DNA from: Pseudomonadota bacterium
Lineage (GTDB): Bacteria; Myxococcota_A; Polyangia; GCA-2747355
Direction of reading: 5' to 3'
Length of the DNA: 64,000 nt
Assembly (NCBI GenBank): GCA_016702545.1
Contig: JADJDT010000014.1
Coordinates: 62,001 to 126,000, forward strand
Below the pieces are notes generated by a model that did no database searches, was not told where the DNA came from, and worked only from the letters and a program-made list of their open reading frames with translations. The translations under genes and the position numbers were made by a program. This document shows, piece after piece, positions 49,682 to 59,544 of this stretch. The first letter of the stretch is position 1; each line of letters starts with the position of its first letter.

Positions 49682-51426
49682 ATGTGGACGAAGCGAGTGG
49701 TGCGAGGGTCTGTAATCGGCGCGCTGCTGGGTGCGCTGGTCGCTGTGGGTGCTTGCAGCGACACGACCGAGGGAGCCGATGGCGGGGTGCGTGACCGCGG
49801 GGTGCGCGACCGCGGGGTCGCGGCGAGCGACGCGGGGTCGCTGCCGAGCGGGCTGGTGACCTTCCACGCGGCCGGCGCGACGGCCGAGCTGAGCTTTGCG
49901 CGCAGCGGCGCGCAGTACCTCGTGGTCCCCTATTCCACGGCCAGCGCCCAGGCCGAGGCTCTGGCCTTCACCGTCGAGGTCAGCGGGGCGAGCGCCGATG
50001 CCGGCGTCCGCGGCACCGCCCTGGGGCGCGGGTCGGTGGAGGTTGGGTCCACCGGTGTCTTGGGGCTCGGCCTGCGCGAGCGCGATCCGGCGCGCTGGGA
50101 GCGCTGGCAGGGACGCCTGGGCGTCGAGCGGTGGGCGCGCGCGGCCGCGCTGCAGGCCACCCGCCACTTCGCCGCCTTCCGACCCTCCGGGGAGATCCTG
50201 CGGCTGCTGGCGGGGTCGAGCTGCGTGCTGAGCAGGGAGTGCGGTGCGAGCGAGGTCTGCGCCCAGGGGAGCTGCAGCGCGCAGCCGACGATCAAGGTCG
50301 GGGCCTTCGCCAGCACGGCCCAGACGATCACGGCGCAGGTCAAGCGCAAGGGCAGTCGGGGGGCGATTCTCGTCGAGACGGGCGTGACGGTGGCCGACGC
50401 CGCGCTGGACGAGTTGCTGCGCCTCTACGACAACGTGATCCACCCGCGCGACGTGGCGCTCTTCGGCGACCCCGCGCTGCGCGACGGCCAGCCGACGCGG
50501 GCCTCCGATCGCAACGGCGACGGCCTGGTCTGGATCGTGATCACGCCGAAGGTGGTCGAGAAGGACGACAAGGCCGTCGGCTTCTTCGTCGCCAGCGACT
50601 TCGTGCCGGTCAACGAGGAGCCCAAGTCGAACGAGGCCGACATCCTCTACCTGGTCGCACCGTCGACGGGGACGGGCGTGACGGCGCTCGCGACGATCAT
50701 GGCCCACGAGCTGCAGCACCTGCTCGGCTTCGCCAGCAAGTCCTATCGCGCGGCCGTGCGCGGCGGCCAGCCGGCGATCGAGGCGCTGTGGCTCGACGAG
50801 GGGCAGTCGCACTTCGCCGAGGATGCCTGTGGCTTCGGCGGCGAGAACGTTACCCTGCTCAAGCAGGAGCTGTTCCCAGCCTTCGGCGACACGGCGCTGC
50901 TCAGCGGCGAGGACACGCTGCGCTTGCGCGCCATCGCGCTGCTCTTCGTGCGCTTCCTCTTCGAGCAGAAGGGGGGCGTCAGCTACGGGGCGCAGGGGGC
51001 GATCAGCGATGGCGGCGGGGCGGCGTGGCTCGCCGCGCTGCACACCACGAGTCAGCAGGGGCGGGCGGCGATCGAGGCGACCTACGGCAACTTCAAGAGC
51101 GCCTTCGAGCGCTGGCTGGTCGCCGTCGGCGTCTCGGGCCGGGGCGTCACCGCGTCGCCGTTGGTGACCTACCGCGCGTTGATCGATGACGCCACGACCG
51201 GCAACAAGATCGGCACGCTGATTCGTGGTCGCCGCCGCGACGATACAGGGCCGAGGTCAACTTGATCGGACCGCTCGAGGACTCGCTGCCGCTCGGCTCG
51301 ACCAGCGGGGCGATCGCCAATGCCACCGGGAAGTATTACCTGCTGAGTGGCCTGAGCGGCACCGCGCGGGTCAAGGTCACGAGCAGCGCGGCCGAATTCG
51401 GCTACGCCGTGATCACGCTCAAGTAG
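49682..51426 (+). CDS. Secreted zinc metalloprotease lipoprotein, M30-like (one frameshift near the end)
   Basis: About 580 residues. ATG 49682 follows GGAGG, and the signal peptide has lipobox AVGAC followed by a DRGVRDRGV linker. A short Cys-rich motif (CVLSRECGASEVCAQGSC) precedes the protease domain, which carries MAHELQHLLGF (HExxH zinc site) and, downstream, ALWLDEGQSHFAED with the likely third ligand. The fold resembles hyicolysin-type M30 peptidases. The frame changes at about 51225-51255, after which EVNLIGPLEDS continues a beta-sandwich tail to TAG 51424-51426. The stop lies in a 22-bp tandem repeat. Confidence 0.8.
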
Positions 51427-51484
51427 GGCAGGGGCCGGAGGCAAGTAGGGCAGGGGCCGGAGGCAAGAGGGCCAGGGCCGGAGG
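51420..51484. repeat. 22-bp tandem repeat at the metalloprotease stop codon
   Basis: Three units of the form CAAGTAGGGCAGGGGCCGGAGG start at 51420, 51442 and 51464, the last with a one-base deletion and another change. The first contains the final Lys codon and TAG stop of the metalloprotease gene, so the 3' end has been copied downstream. Confidence 0.92.
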
Positions 51485-51531
51485 TCGCGGCCGCGGCAGC
51501 CCGGCTCGGCTCGGCGTTCCAAGGAGTTGTG

Positions 51532-52139
51532 ATGCGGTTGTTTGCGCGAGGGGGGCTGGTCGGGGGGCTGCTGCTGGCGAGGAGCGCCTGCGTCGTCGCC
51601 GGGCGGCGCCGCCCGTGCCGGGCAAGGCGGTGGGCGGCAAGGTCGTGCTCAGCGGCAGCCTCGTCGTCGTGCGCGAGCTCGATCGCGGCATGCCGCAGCT
51701 CACCGATGAACAGGGACGGCGCTTTCTGCTGACCGGCGGCTGGGCCGAGGAGCTGGTGCGCCTGCATGGCCACACGGTCAAGGTCTGGGGCGAGCTCGGG
51801 CCCAAGAAGCTCTTTCAGCCGACGGTGGTCGTGACGCGCTATGAGCTGCTGGAGGTCGGCGGCCAATCGCCCCAGGTGGGTGAGCTGCGGCTCGAGGCCG
51901 AAGGCCGCTTGCAGCTCCGGCAGCAGGATCGCGCGCTGGTCGTCGAGGCGCCGGCGGCGCTGCGCCAGCGCCTGCGCGCGCGGGTGGGCTGCAAGGTCTG
52001 GCTCGTCGGCGAGCTGGTGGGGAGCGTGTTGCGGCCCTCGGCCTTCGGCTGGTTGCGCTGCCAGGCGGCGCAGACGATCGACGTCAATCAGGCTCCGGGG
52101 CGAGGCCCGGCCATCAAGAGGAAGGAGAGCAGCAGATGA
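51532..52139 (+). CDS. Secreted protein of unknown function (one frameshift)
   Basis: ATG 51532 (or GTG 51529) follows AAGGAG and begins a signal-like sequence (GLVGGLLLARSAC). At about 51600 the frame changes and the mature part continues: VPGKAVGGKVVLSG, RFLLTGGWAEEL, VKVWGELGP, VTRYELLEVGG. The strand pattern suggests one or two OB-like beta barrels. The stop overlaps the next start in an ATGA arrangement, so the two genes are coupled. I recognise no named family. Confidence 0.65.
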
Positions 52140-52663
52140 ACAGCAAGCTGGGGAGCGAGCGCGCCTTGACGGCGAGGCGCTGGGTGGCACGGGCCGTGGC
52201 GGTGCTGGTGCTGGGCGGGCTGATCGCCGCGGTCGGGGTGGCCCGCGCCGAGGAGGACCCCTTCGCGGCGGGCGTCGATGCGCTGGCCGTCAAGGAAGGC
52301 GACGGTAGCGCGTCGCTGCGCGCGAAGCTCAAGCTGACCAAGATGGAGCCGGACATGCTGGTGCTGCAGGTCCAGGCGCTCGACGACAGCGCCTATCCGG
52401 ACTGCGTCGTGACGGCCAAGGTGCTGATGGCCGCGGAGGCCCAGGACAAGGCCTTCCGGCTGATCGCGGCCGGCAAGACCTACCGTTTCGTGCCGCTGCT
52501 CAAGCGCGGCAAGGGCCGGGTCGTGGACCTCAAGGACGCCGCCACGCAGAGCAACCTCGGCGCCTGCTACTACCCCAAGGGCACGCGCCTCGTCGCCAAG
52601 GTCACGGGCACCGACTTCAAGACCAAGACCTTCCAGGTCGCCGCGCTCTACCTCAAGCCCTGA
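52136..52663 (+). CDS. Secreted protein of unknown function
   Basis: A 175-residue protein with a signal peptide (VLVLGGLIAAVGVARA) and a beta-rich mature domain of about 130 residues containing two Cys. No family recognised. It is translationally coupled to the preceding gene, so the two secreted products probably act together. The downstream gene is convergent. Confidence 0.75.
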   Translation: MNSKLGSERALTARRWVARAVAVLVLGGLIAAVGVARAEEDPFAAGVDALAVKEGDGSASLRAKLKLTKMEPDMLVLQVQALDDSAYPDCVVTAKVLMAAEAQDKAFRLIAAGKTYRFVPLLKRGKGRVVDLKDAATQSNLGACYYPKGTRLVAKVTGTDFKTKTFQVAALYLKP

Positions 52664-52705
52664 ACCGAAACCTCCTGCCGGAGGCGGTCGAGCATCCCCG
52701 GGGAT

Positions 52706-53233
52706 TCAGTGGAGCGTGGGGGCGCCCGGCGCCCCGAGCACGCCCGCGGTGGTGGACGAGCCGTCGCTGGCGGCGGCGGTGGACGCCACCTTGAGCGCGG
52801 CCAGGCGCCCGAGCTGGGCGTCGCCCACACGCGTGCCCTCGGCCGGCAGCGCCAGCGTGCCCTCGACGAGCTGCGGCACGAAGAGGATCGCGTCTGCCCG
52901 CGCGTTGTAGCCGAGCTGCACCAGCAGCTCTTCTTCGAAGTAGTGGCAGCGATCCTCGCAGCAGAAGAAGGGCTCGCGCACGCGGTAGAGCCCCTCGGGA
53001 AGCAGCGGCTGCAGGGTCGCCAGGTAGTCCGGGTGGGGCAGCAAGATGCCGCGCTCGTGAAAGAGCGCGCGGTTGTTCTTCCAGCCCTGCGGCAGGTAGA
53101 GACCCGGCCCGGGGTCGCCGTGGTTGTGGAAGTAGACCAACACCCCGGCTGCGAGGGCGTGCTCGATGGGCTCGGTGGTGCGGTAGAGCCCGCAACCGAG
53201 GTGCTCCTCGTCGCGGTGAGCTGTGCTTGCCAT
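52706..53233 (-). CDS. Conserved-looking hypothetical protein
   Basis: A 175-residue cytoplasmic protein. Distinctive parts are LVYFHNHGDPGPGLYLP, two Cys in FCCEDRCHYFEE and GYNARADAILFVPQ, followed by a low-complexity Ala/Ser/Gly tail. ATG 53233. It is flanked by Gly/Pro-rich repeats upstream (53280-53340, repeated CTGCCGCCCGCGG). No function can be given; the Cys/His content hints at a metal site. Confidence 0.7.
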   Translation of the reverse strand: MASTAHRDEEHLGCGLYRTTEPIEHALAAGVLVYFHNHGDPGPGLYLPQGWKNNRALFHERGILLPHPDYLATLQPLLPEGLYRVREPFFCCEDRCHYFEEELLVQLGYNARADAILFVPQLVEGTLALPAEGTRVGDAQLGRLAALKVASTAAASDGSSTTAGVLGAPGAPTLH

Positions 53234-53406
53234 GGCGCTCGATCGCGGCTGTCCTGCCGGCGCCCCCTTGTAACCACGACCGGCCCGCGGGGCAAGGCTG
53301 CCGCCCGCGGCTGCCGCCCGCGGCTGCCGCCCGCGGCCGCGCGCCGGCGCCGCGGCGCGTCCCGCAGCCCACTTGACCGATGGAGCTCGCGGCGCGCGCG
53401 GGTACA

Positions 53407-54594
53407 ATGACGGCGATGCCCGTCCGTGTCGCCAGCTCCGGCGGTCCGCGCCCACGCGCAGCGAGGCCGCGCGCGCGGCACGACGAGGGCCAGGCCGTGG
53501 TCGAGTCGCTGCTGGTCCTGCCGCTGCTCGTGTTCTTGATCCTGGGCGTGCTTCAGCTGGTGATGATGCAGCACGCGCGGCTGATGACCGAGTACGCCGC
53601 CTTCAACGCCGCGCGCTCGGGGATCGTCTGGAACGCTGACCGCCTGATCATGGAGAACGCGGCGATCCTCTCGCTGCTGCCGACCAACGAGCGGCTGCGC
53701 GAGAAGACCGGGCTGGGCGATCCCTTCCAGCTGATGCGCCGAATTATTCAGCGCGCGCTGATCTACCAGGTGCACCGGCAGATCTCTGCGGCCGTCGGCG
53801 TCGTCCGCAACGGGGTCGGCGACCTGATCGGGCCGGTGGGGGGCGGCTCGGGCGTCACCGGCAAGGTGATGGGGTCGGCCAAGGCGCAGTTGCTGGTGGG
53901 GGCCAAGGCGGTGCTGGACCAGGCGCAGGTCTCGGCCGAGCTGGCGGCCTCGGGGATGATCGCCCAGGCCCTCGGCTCGAGCGACGATCGCCTGGTGCGC
54001 GTCGACGTCTTCAGCCCGCAGCTCGGCATCGCGCAGCAGGGGACCTACGCGCTGCCCAAGCTGAGCGCGGATACGCTGCTCGCGGGGGTGCAGAACGTCC
54101 GCGGCAACCCGCAGCAGCTCGCGGGCCTGCCCGGGGCCGTGGGAGGCCTCCTTACGGGTGGGCTGCAGCAGATGATCGGCAGCATCACCGGCGACTTCGG
54201 CTCGGCCGATGAGATTGACTTCGACACCGAGGATCCGGGCCAGGCGCCCAGGACGCGGCTGAGCCTGCGGGTGCGTTACATGTACATGCTGCGCGTGCCT
54301 TTCGCCAACTGGGTGATCCACAGCGCGTGGCTCGCCGCGCGCGGCGGCCAGCAGCTCTTCGGCGCGATCTGGAACCCCCAGGAGCGGGAGGGAGAGACGG
54401 GCTTTCGCAGCGTGGCCCCGCTGCGCTCGCAGCGGCGCAACTACGCGGCGCTGCTGCGCGGGGTGGTCGAGGCGCGCGACCTCAAGGCGGCCGACAAGCT
54501 CTCGCGCATGGGGGTCTACATGTGGCCGATCTACGCCAGCCACACGATGCGCATGCAGTCCAACCCCTATCGCCAGAGCCTGGAGCTCAACTGA
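53407..54594 (+). CDS. TadE-like pilus assembly protein (first)
   Basis: A protein of about 395 residues. The start is ATG 53407 or 53416 (or 53380); none has a strong ribosome site. The prepilin-like N terminus is EGQAVVESLLVLPLLVFLILGVLQ, the TadE pattern of a cleavable class III leader ahead of a single membrane helix. The large periplasmic part is Gly-rich and helical. TadE-type pseudopilins take part in Flp/Tad pilus biogenesis. The stop overlaps the next start (TGATG), opening a set of overlapping genes to 59544. Confidence 0.85.
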   Translation: MTAMPVRVASSGGPRPRAARPRARHDEGQAVVESLLVLPLLVFLILGVLQLVMMQHARLMTEYAAFNAARSGIVWNADRLIMENAAILSLLPTNERLREKTGLGDPFQLMRRIIQRALIYQVHRQISAAVGVVRNGVGDLIGPVGGGSGVTGKVMGSAKAQLLVGAKAVLDQAQVSAELAASGMIAQALGSSDDRLVRVDVFSPQLGIAQQGTYALPKLSADTLLAGVQNVRGNPQQLAGLPGAVGGLLTGGLQQMIGSITGDFGSADEIDFDTEDPGQAPRTRLSLRVRYMYMLRVPFANWVIHSAWLAARGGQQLFGAIWNPQEREGETGFRSVAPLRSQRRNYAALLRGVVEARDLKAADKLSRMGVYMWPIYASHTMRMQSNPYRQSLELN

Positions 54595-56891
54595 TGCCCT
54601 CGCGTCTCACGCTGCGCCGGCGGCTGCTCGGCAAGCGCTGCCGCGAGGAGGAGGGCCAGGCGCTACCGCTGGCGGCCCTCGGCGCGCTGGTGCTGGCGCT
54701 CGGCGTGCTGTCGACGGTCAACCTGACGCAGGCGGTGCACGAGCGGATCAAGCTGCAGAACGCGGCCGACTCGGCGGCCTACACCCTGGCCGCGCAGGAG
54801 GCCCGAACCTTCAACTACATCGCCTTCCTCAACCGCGCCCAGATCGCGCACTACAACACGGCGATGATGGTCCAGAGCTACATCACCTGGGTCGGCTTCC
54901 AGATCGGCGTGTTCGCCAAGGGCACGGACACGCTGTCACTGCTCTACCTGATCGGGTCGGCCTACCTCAAGAGCCTGGCGGCCTGCTGCAGCGCGGGCAA
55001 CAAGGCCTGCTGTGCGCAGTGGAAGCTGCTGGCGCCGCCGATGGCGTCGCTCTACCAAGTCGTGGGTGCCTTTCGCTGGATGCTCAGCCAGCTTCGCAAC
55101 CAGATCTATCCCAAGGCCGAGACCATGGCCCACGCGATGGTCGCGGCGATCCACCTCTTCAATCGCGACGTGGTCTGGCAGACGCAGCTCAACCGCGCGT
55201 TCCTGATGAGCGTCAACCTCGTTGGGGGGGCGCAGGGCCTGGCCGAGAAGAACGACCCCAACTTGGGTGGCGCCGGCAGCCGCAAGGCGGCGCTGAATAC
55301 CGCGGTCACGGGCGCGCTCAATCTGCTCGAGTACTTCCAGTCCGTCGAGGTCGGCAGCGGCTATTCGGTAGCGTCGGTGATGCAGCAGCGCGGGGAGCCG
55401 TATGCGACGGCCCCCGGGGTCCAGGCGTATCGGGTGATGGCTGAGCTCTGCAACGCCACGCGCTGGCCGACCTTCGTCTCCAACCGCAAGGTGCCGCGCT
55501 GGACCGGGGGATTCGGCGTCTTCTTGCCCTTCTTCAGCGGCGGCAAGCGCGGGCAGACGGCCTTCATCCAGGATGCGGCGATCAGCGGTGGCAGCCTGCG
55601 CGGTCTGCGCGATACGACCACGAGCTATGGGCTCGACGGCACGAACGTCGCCGACTTCGGCCCCCCCGAGCCAGGCAAGAGCCACAACTACTCGCTGGGG
55701 ACCGTGCTCGGCTCGGATGACTTCGTGGACAGCGCGGCCGTGCGCGCGGTGATCCCTGGCGTGCCCGTGCTCGGGCTGGCGATCGCCAAGACGCTCGGCG
55801 CGGCCGGCGATAGCCTGGGCGATGCGATCGCGGCCTACGACGATCCCGAGGGGCTGCACAAACGCTACGAGAGCTCGGCGGTGCTCGCCGTGGCCAATCT
55901 GCTGGTGGGCGCCGTCGAAGGCTTGGGAGGCGACTTCTCCTTCGAGTCCTTCGTCGAGGGGGGCATGAAGCAGCTCGACACGATGCTGGAACAGGCCAAG
56001 GACTTCGTCAGCAGCGGCGAGCTGGCCCAGCACGCGAGCCAGCAGCTCGTCAGTGCGGCGAAGAGCGCGCTGGGCGCCCTCTCCCCTGTCGCCAAGGACG
56101 TCATCGGCGCCGTGGAGAGCGGCGACGTCGTGGGCTATGCGAAGGACAAGGTCGTCGGCATGGCGGGCGACCTGGCGGCGCGCACGACGGCCTGGGCCAA
56201 GCAGATGGGCGGGCAGCTGATCGGCGGCGTCGCCGCGGATGTCGCCGGGGGCCTCGGCAGCAGCTTCGGCGAGCTCGGCGCGATCCTGGGCGGCTTCGGC
56301 CTCTCGGTGGGTGACGAGTCGCGAGACCTGGTGACCGGCGACCTGGGTCTCCACACCGAGGGAGGGCCGACCTGCAGCGGTCCGGAGTGCCACGCCTGGT
56401 GGCCGGGCTTCGCCCCCTACTTCACCTTCAAGGCCAGCAGCGACCGCACGCGCGACTTCAACCAGCCCTCGACCTGGGTCTTCCTCACCAAGTACCACCA
56501 GGACTTCGGCCGCGCCGGTCGGGCCCGGACCAGCGACGCGCTGCCCGTCAAGTTCAGCTGGCGGCAGGCGGGGCGGCAGGCGATGGTCGATTTGTCGCCC
56601 GGCGCCTATGCCAGCAGCTTCCCCTTCGAGGGCTTCAACGCCGTGGCGCGGGGCATGGCCTACTACCATCGCCCGGGGACCTGGGTCGAGCAGCCCAACT
56701 TCTTCAACCCCTTCTGGCGCGCCCGACTCGCGCCCGTCGCGCAGCGGCTGCAAGCGCTGTGGGAGGGCTACGTCGGCGGCAACCTCAGCACCAGCGCCGA
56801 TAACGTGGCGCTGCGTGGGCTGCTGAACGTCGTGCGCAACGCGCAGATGGATCTCTTCACCGCAGCGGTCACGACCCTATGCACGCACTGA
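54594..56891 (+). CDS. TadG-like pilus assembly protein
   Basis: A 765-residue protein whose N terminus EEGQALPLAALGALVLALG, followed by KLQNAADSAAYTLAAQEA, is the TadG/TadE-like pattern of a membrane helix then the diagnostic NAADSAAYTLA. The rest is a large periplasmic region. In many TadG proteins this holds a VWA domain; no metal-site motif is obvious here. It overlaps the upstream gene by one base and the downstream gene by 13 bases. Confidence 0.83.
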   Translation: MPSRLTLRRRLLGKRCREEEGQALPLAALGALVLALGVLSTVNLTQAVHERIKLQNAADSAAYTLAAQEARTFNYIAFLNRAQIAHYNTAMMVQSYITWVGFQIGVFAKGTDTLSLLYLIGSAYLKSLAACCSAGNKACCAQWKLLAPPMASLYQVVGAFRWMLSQLRNQIYPKAETMAHAMVAAIHLFNRDVVWQTQLNRAFLMSVNLVGGAQGLAEKNDPNLGGAGSRKAALNTAVTGALNLLEYFQSVEVGSGYSVASVMQQRGEPYATAPGVQAYRVMAELCNATRWPTFVSNRKVPRWTGGFGVFLPFFSGGKRGQTAFIQDAAISGGSLRGLRDTTTSYGLDGTNVADFGPPEPGKSHNYSLGTVLGSDDFVDSAAVRAVIPGVPVLGLAIAKTLGAAGDSLGDAIAAYDDPEGLHKRYESSAVLAVANLLVGAVEGLGGDFSFESFVEGGMKQLDTMLEQAKDFVSSGELAQHASQQLVSAAKSALGALSPVAKDVIGAVESGDVVGYAKDKVVGMAGDLAARTTAWAKQMGGQLIGGVAADVAGGLGSSFGELGAILGGFGLSVGDESRDLVTGDLGLHTEGGPTCSGPECHAWWPGFAPYFTFKASSDRTRDFNQPSTWVFLTKYHQDFGRAGRARTSDALPVKFSWRQAGRQAMVDLSPGAYASSFPFEGFNAVARGMAYYHRPGTWVEQPNFFNPFWRARLAPVAQRLQALWEGYVGGNLSTSADNVALRGLLNVVRNAQMDLFTAAVTTLCTH

Positions 56892-58519
56892 GGCGAGGGC
56901 TGCGGGCGAGGGAGCGGGTGAGGGCGTGCACCGCCCGGGGCGATGCGCCCGGTCGGGCGAATGAACGCGGGCAGGCGCTGGTCGAGCTGGCGCTGGTGCT
57001 GCCGCTCTTCGTCACGCTGCTGCTCTTCGCGCAGTGGCTGTGGGAGATCGGGCAGATTCGGCTCAAGGCGCAGGAGGCGGCCCGCTACGCGGCCTGGGAG
57101 GCCACGGCCTATCCCCTGCACGACTACCGCACCTCGCCGTTGGTCGGCAGCCTCGCCGGTCCCCTCTTCGAGGCCATTCCGGCCGGGACCATCCCCGGGA
57201 TGCCGCGCACCGCGCCCTTCCTGCGCTACGCCGCGATGGCGATGGCGGTCTCGCTCGAGGCCACGGCGCGCTACAGCGATCTCGACTCGGTGCCGAACGC
57301 GCAGGAGGGCCGGCGCGCGCTGCTGATGGCGCGCTGGAAGGTGCCGCAGGTCGTGGTGCCGCCCTCCTGCGGGCAGGCGCTCGGCGGGGCGCTCTCCGCC
57401 CTGGGGGTGCTCGGTGGGATCGGCGATGCTGGGGGCGAGCTCGTCGATACGGCCCTCGACGCCGCGGCGACCCGGACGGGGGCGCTGTGCGGCGACGAAC
57501 GCGAGGAGCTGATTCCGGGCGGACCGTGGGCCAACCTCTTGCTCAACCTGGCCGGGCCGGTGGCGATGATGTTCCGGGCGGCGAGTTATGCCTCTGATCT
57601 GCGCCATGCCGCCGACAGCACCGTCGCGCCGATGGCGCTGGGTATGGCAGCGACGATGATCGGCCTGACCAGCGCGAGCACCAATCTCGGTGTCGGCGCG
57701 GCGGGCGGGGCCGGCGCGACGACCTTCGCGGGGCCGGCGAGCTGGGGCTTCAACCACCGCGGCTACGTGCGAGCCTACGCGGTCTTCGACGTGCTCAACC
57801 CCTGGTTCGACTTGCGCCTCGCCGGCGCGCGGATCTTCGCCCGACGCACGCTGCGCATCATCGAATCGCACGGCGTGCTGGCCGACTCCTGGCGCCTCAA
57901 CGAGGGCGGCGCCGTGGTGCCGGGCAAGGCGCCGGTCGTGCCCTTCGCGCCCGGCGATCGGGAGGCCGAGGCGGCCGCCTCCGACCTGCAGAAGGGCTTG
58001 CTCGGCGAGGCGACCGACACGCTGGGCGCGTATGCCAAGCAGGCCTCCGACTGGCTGCAGTCCGCTAATTCGCTGATGACAGTGGGCACCGCCCAGCCGC
58101 AGGAACCCGGTTTTCGCGCGCAGGTGGAGCGCATGTATTTTCAGAACGAGGCGACGCGCGGGGTTGCGAAGAACTTCCTCAAGCTCATGCACCTGGCCTT
58201 TCAAGCCAGCGGCGGCTTCCTCGGCTACCTCCAGGGCCTGCCGCAGGTGCCCGAGGTCGACGACTGGATGAAGGCCGCGGTGGTCTCGGTGCCCTATGGG
58301 ATCGACCCCAAGACGGGCAAGACGGCGGGCGGCACGATTGCCGTGCCGGAGGACTTCGGGCCGCGCCTGTACAACACCGCGCCGACGATCGGCGAATACG
58401 GGGCGACCTTGCGCCAGCGCGGGCGCTACTTCATGGGTTGTCCGGACCCCGAGCAGCTCGGCTGCACGGATACCCTGGCCAAGCACAACCCCTTCGGCAG
58501 CTATCTGCCGCGCGAGTGA
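56879..58519 (+). CDS. TadE-like pilus assembly protein (second)
   Basis: A 546-residue protein with a basic leader and the TadE signature ERGQALVELALVLPLFVTLLL ahead of one membrane helix (about residues 34-60), then a large periplasmic domain. It is much longer than canonical TadE (about 150-200 residues), as is the first TadE-like protein here. ATG 56879 overlaps the TadG-like gene by 13 bases. The internal repeat of Gly/Ala stretches suggests an extended structure. Confidence 0.83.
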   Translation: MHALRRGLRARERVRACTARGDAPGRANERGQALVELALVLPLFVTLLLFAQWLWEIGQIRLKAQEAARYAAWEATAYPLHDYRTSPLVGSLAGPLFEAIPAGTIPGMPRTAPFLRYAAMAMAVSLEATARYSDLDSVPNAQEGRRALLMARWKVPQVVVPPSCGQALGGALSALGVLGGIGDAGGELVDTALDAAATRTGALCGDEREELIPGGPWANLLLNLAGPVAMMFRAASYASDLRHAADSTVAPMALGMAATMIGLTSASTNLGVGAAGGAGATTFAGPASWGFNHRGYVRAYAVFDVLNPWFDLRLAGARIFARRTLRIIESHGVLADSWRLNEGGAVVPGKAPVVPFAPGDREAEAAASDLQKGLLGEATDTLGAYAKQASDWLQSANSLMTVGTAQPQEPGFRAQVERMYFQNEATRGVAKNFLKLMHLAFQASGGFLGYLQGLPQVPEVDDWMKAAVVSVPYGIDPKTGKTAGGTIAVPEDFGPRLYNTAPTIGEYGATLRQRGRYFMGCPDPEQLGCTDTLAKHNPFGSYLPRE

Positions 58520-58531
58520 GGTCCGCCCGTG

Positions 58532-59341
58532 ATGCCCCAGCGTGAACGATCGCCCCGGCCCTTCCGCGTGCTGCTCGTGCTCTTCCTTTGCGCGGGCATC
58601 GCCGCGCTCGGCCTGCTCGGCGGGGGCGAGCAGCGGGCCGCCGAGGCCCTGCTCGGGCGCGATCCGATGGCGGGCTACTACCCGCCCGAGATGCCGCGCT
58701 ACCCGCGGGTGCAGGAGGTGCCCGCCGGCGGGCGCGGGGAGGTCGCGGGCTCGCGCCTGCGGATGTCGCACTTCACCACGGCCGACGAGCCGGACCGCGT
58801 GGCCGACTTCTATGCGCGTTTTTGGCGCGCGCGGGGCCTCTGGGTCCGCAGCGACGTCACGCATCGCGGCGGGACGGTGGCCGCCGTCGACGGCGCGCGG
58901 GGCCGCGTGCTGCAGGTGCTGATCAGCACCGAGCCCGGTGGCGCCGCGGCGACGTTGGTGATGCCCTCGGTGGGCGATGCGCCGGGTCGGGGGCGTGCGA
59001 CCGCCGCGCGGCCGCTGCCGATTGCGCTCTTCCCGCGCTCCGAGCAGGTCCTCGACTCGACGACCGACGGGCGCGATGCGCTCGCGCGCACCGTGCTCTC
59101 GCTCAACGCCGGCACGCTCGAGCAGAACGTGGCGCACTACCGTCAGGCCCTGCGCCAGGCCGGCTACGAGGAGGAGGGGGCGCACCCGAGCGCCCAGCAG
59201 CAGGCCGCGCTGCGCGCGCTCGACGCGCAGACGACGATGCTGGTCTTTCGCCACTCCAAGGGCCACGAGGCCACGGTCACGATCGCGGCCCTCGACGCGC
59301 AGCACACGCGCGTCCACCTGGCGCTGATCGGGGCGCCCTGA
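58532..59341 (+). CDS. Single-span membrane protein of the Tad-like locus
   Basis: A protein of 269 residues with one N-terminal hydrophobic helix (FRVLLVLFLCAGIAALGLLGG) and two similar alpha-beta halves (about 75-140 and 175-265: ADFYARFWRARGLWV, NVAHYRQALRQAGYEEEG). This recalls duplicated ferredoxin-like domains. ATG 58532 or the adjacent GTG 58529 can start it. Its stop overlaps the pilin start (TGATG). No named family; context suggests a role in pilin processing or assembly. Confidence 0.75.
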   Translation: MPQRERSPRPFRVLLVLFLCAGIAALGLLGGGEQRAAEALLGRDPMAGYYPPEMPRYPRVQEVPAGGRGEVAGSRLRMSHFTTADEPDRVADFYARFWRARGLWVRSDVTHRGGTVAAVDGARGRVLQVLISTEPGGAAATLVMPSVGDAPGRGRATAARPLPIALFPRSEQVLDSTTDGRDALARTVLSLNAGTLEQNVAHYRQALRQAGYEEEGAHPSAQQQAALRALDAQTTMLVFRHSKGHEATVTIAALDAQHTRVHLALIGAP

Positions 59342-59544
59342 TGGCGCGTGCTTTCGCGCAGGACCTCGCGCAGGACCTCGCCCGCGACGACGCGGGTCAG
59401 GCGATGACCGAGTACGCGATCGTGATCGCGCTGATCGTCGTGGTGATGATCGGCGCCAGCTCGGTCTTCGCCGTGGACTTCATCGAGGCGCTCGGCGACT
59501 ACATGGAGAACTTCTACACCATGCTCGCCATGCCCTTCCCCTAG
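59341..59544 (+). CDS. Flp-type pilin
   Basis: A 67-residue pilin. A leader of about 20 residues ends at Gly-Gln-Ala, followed by MTEYAIVIALIVVVMIG with the Glu-Tyr pair at positions 5-6 after the Gly, as in Flp pilins cut by the TadV prepilin peptidase. The hydrophobic helix and short tail fit Flp subunits of Tad pili. It is the last of five overlapping genes. Its stop TAG (59542-59544) is part of the CTAG that opens element B2. No TadA/B/C/V genes are in the window. Confidence 0.88.
   Translation: MARAFAQDLAQDLARDDAGQAMTEYAIVIALIVVVMIGASSVFAVDFIEALGDYMENFYTMLAMPFP

Noticed and set aside
54936..56753. 605-codon minus-strand frame opposite the TadG-like gene
   Set aside because: Shadow of the TadG-like gene; no start signal or recognisable domain.
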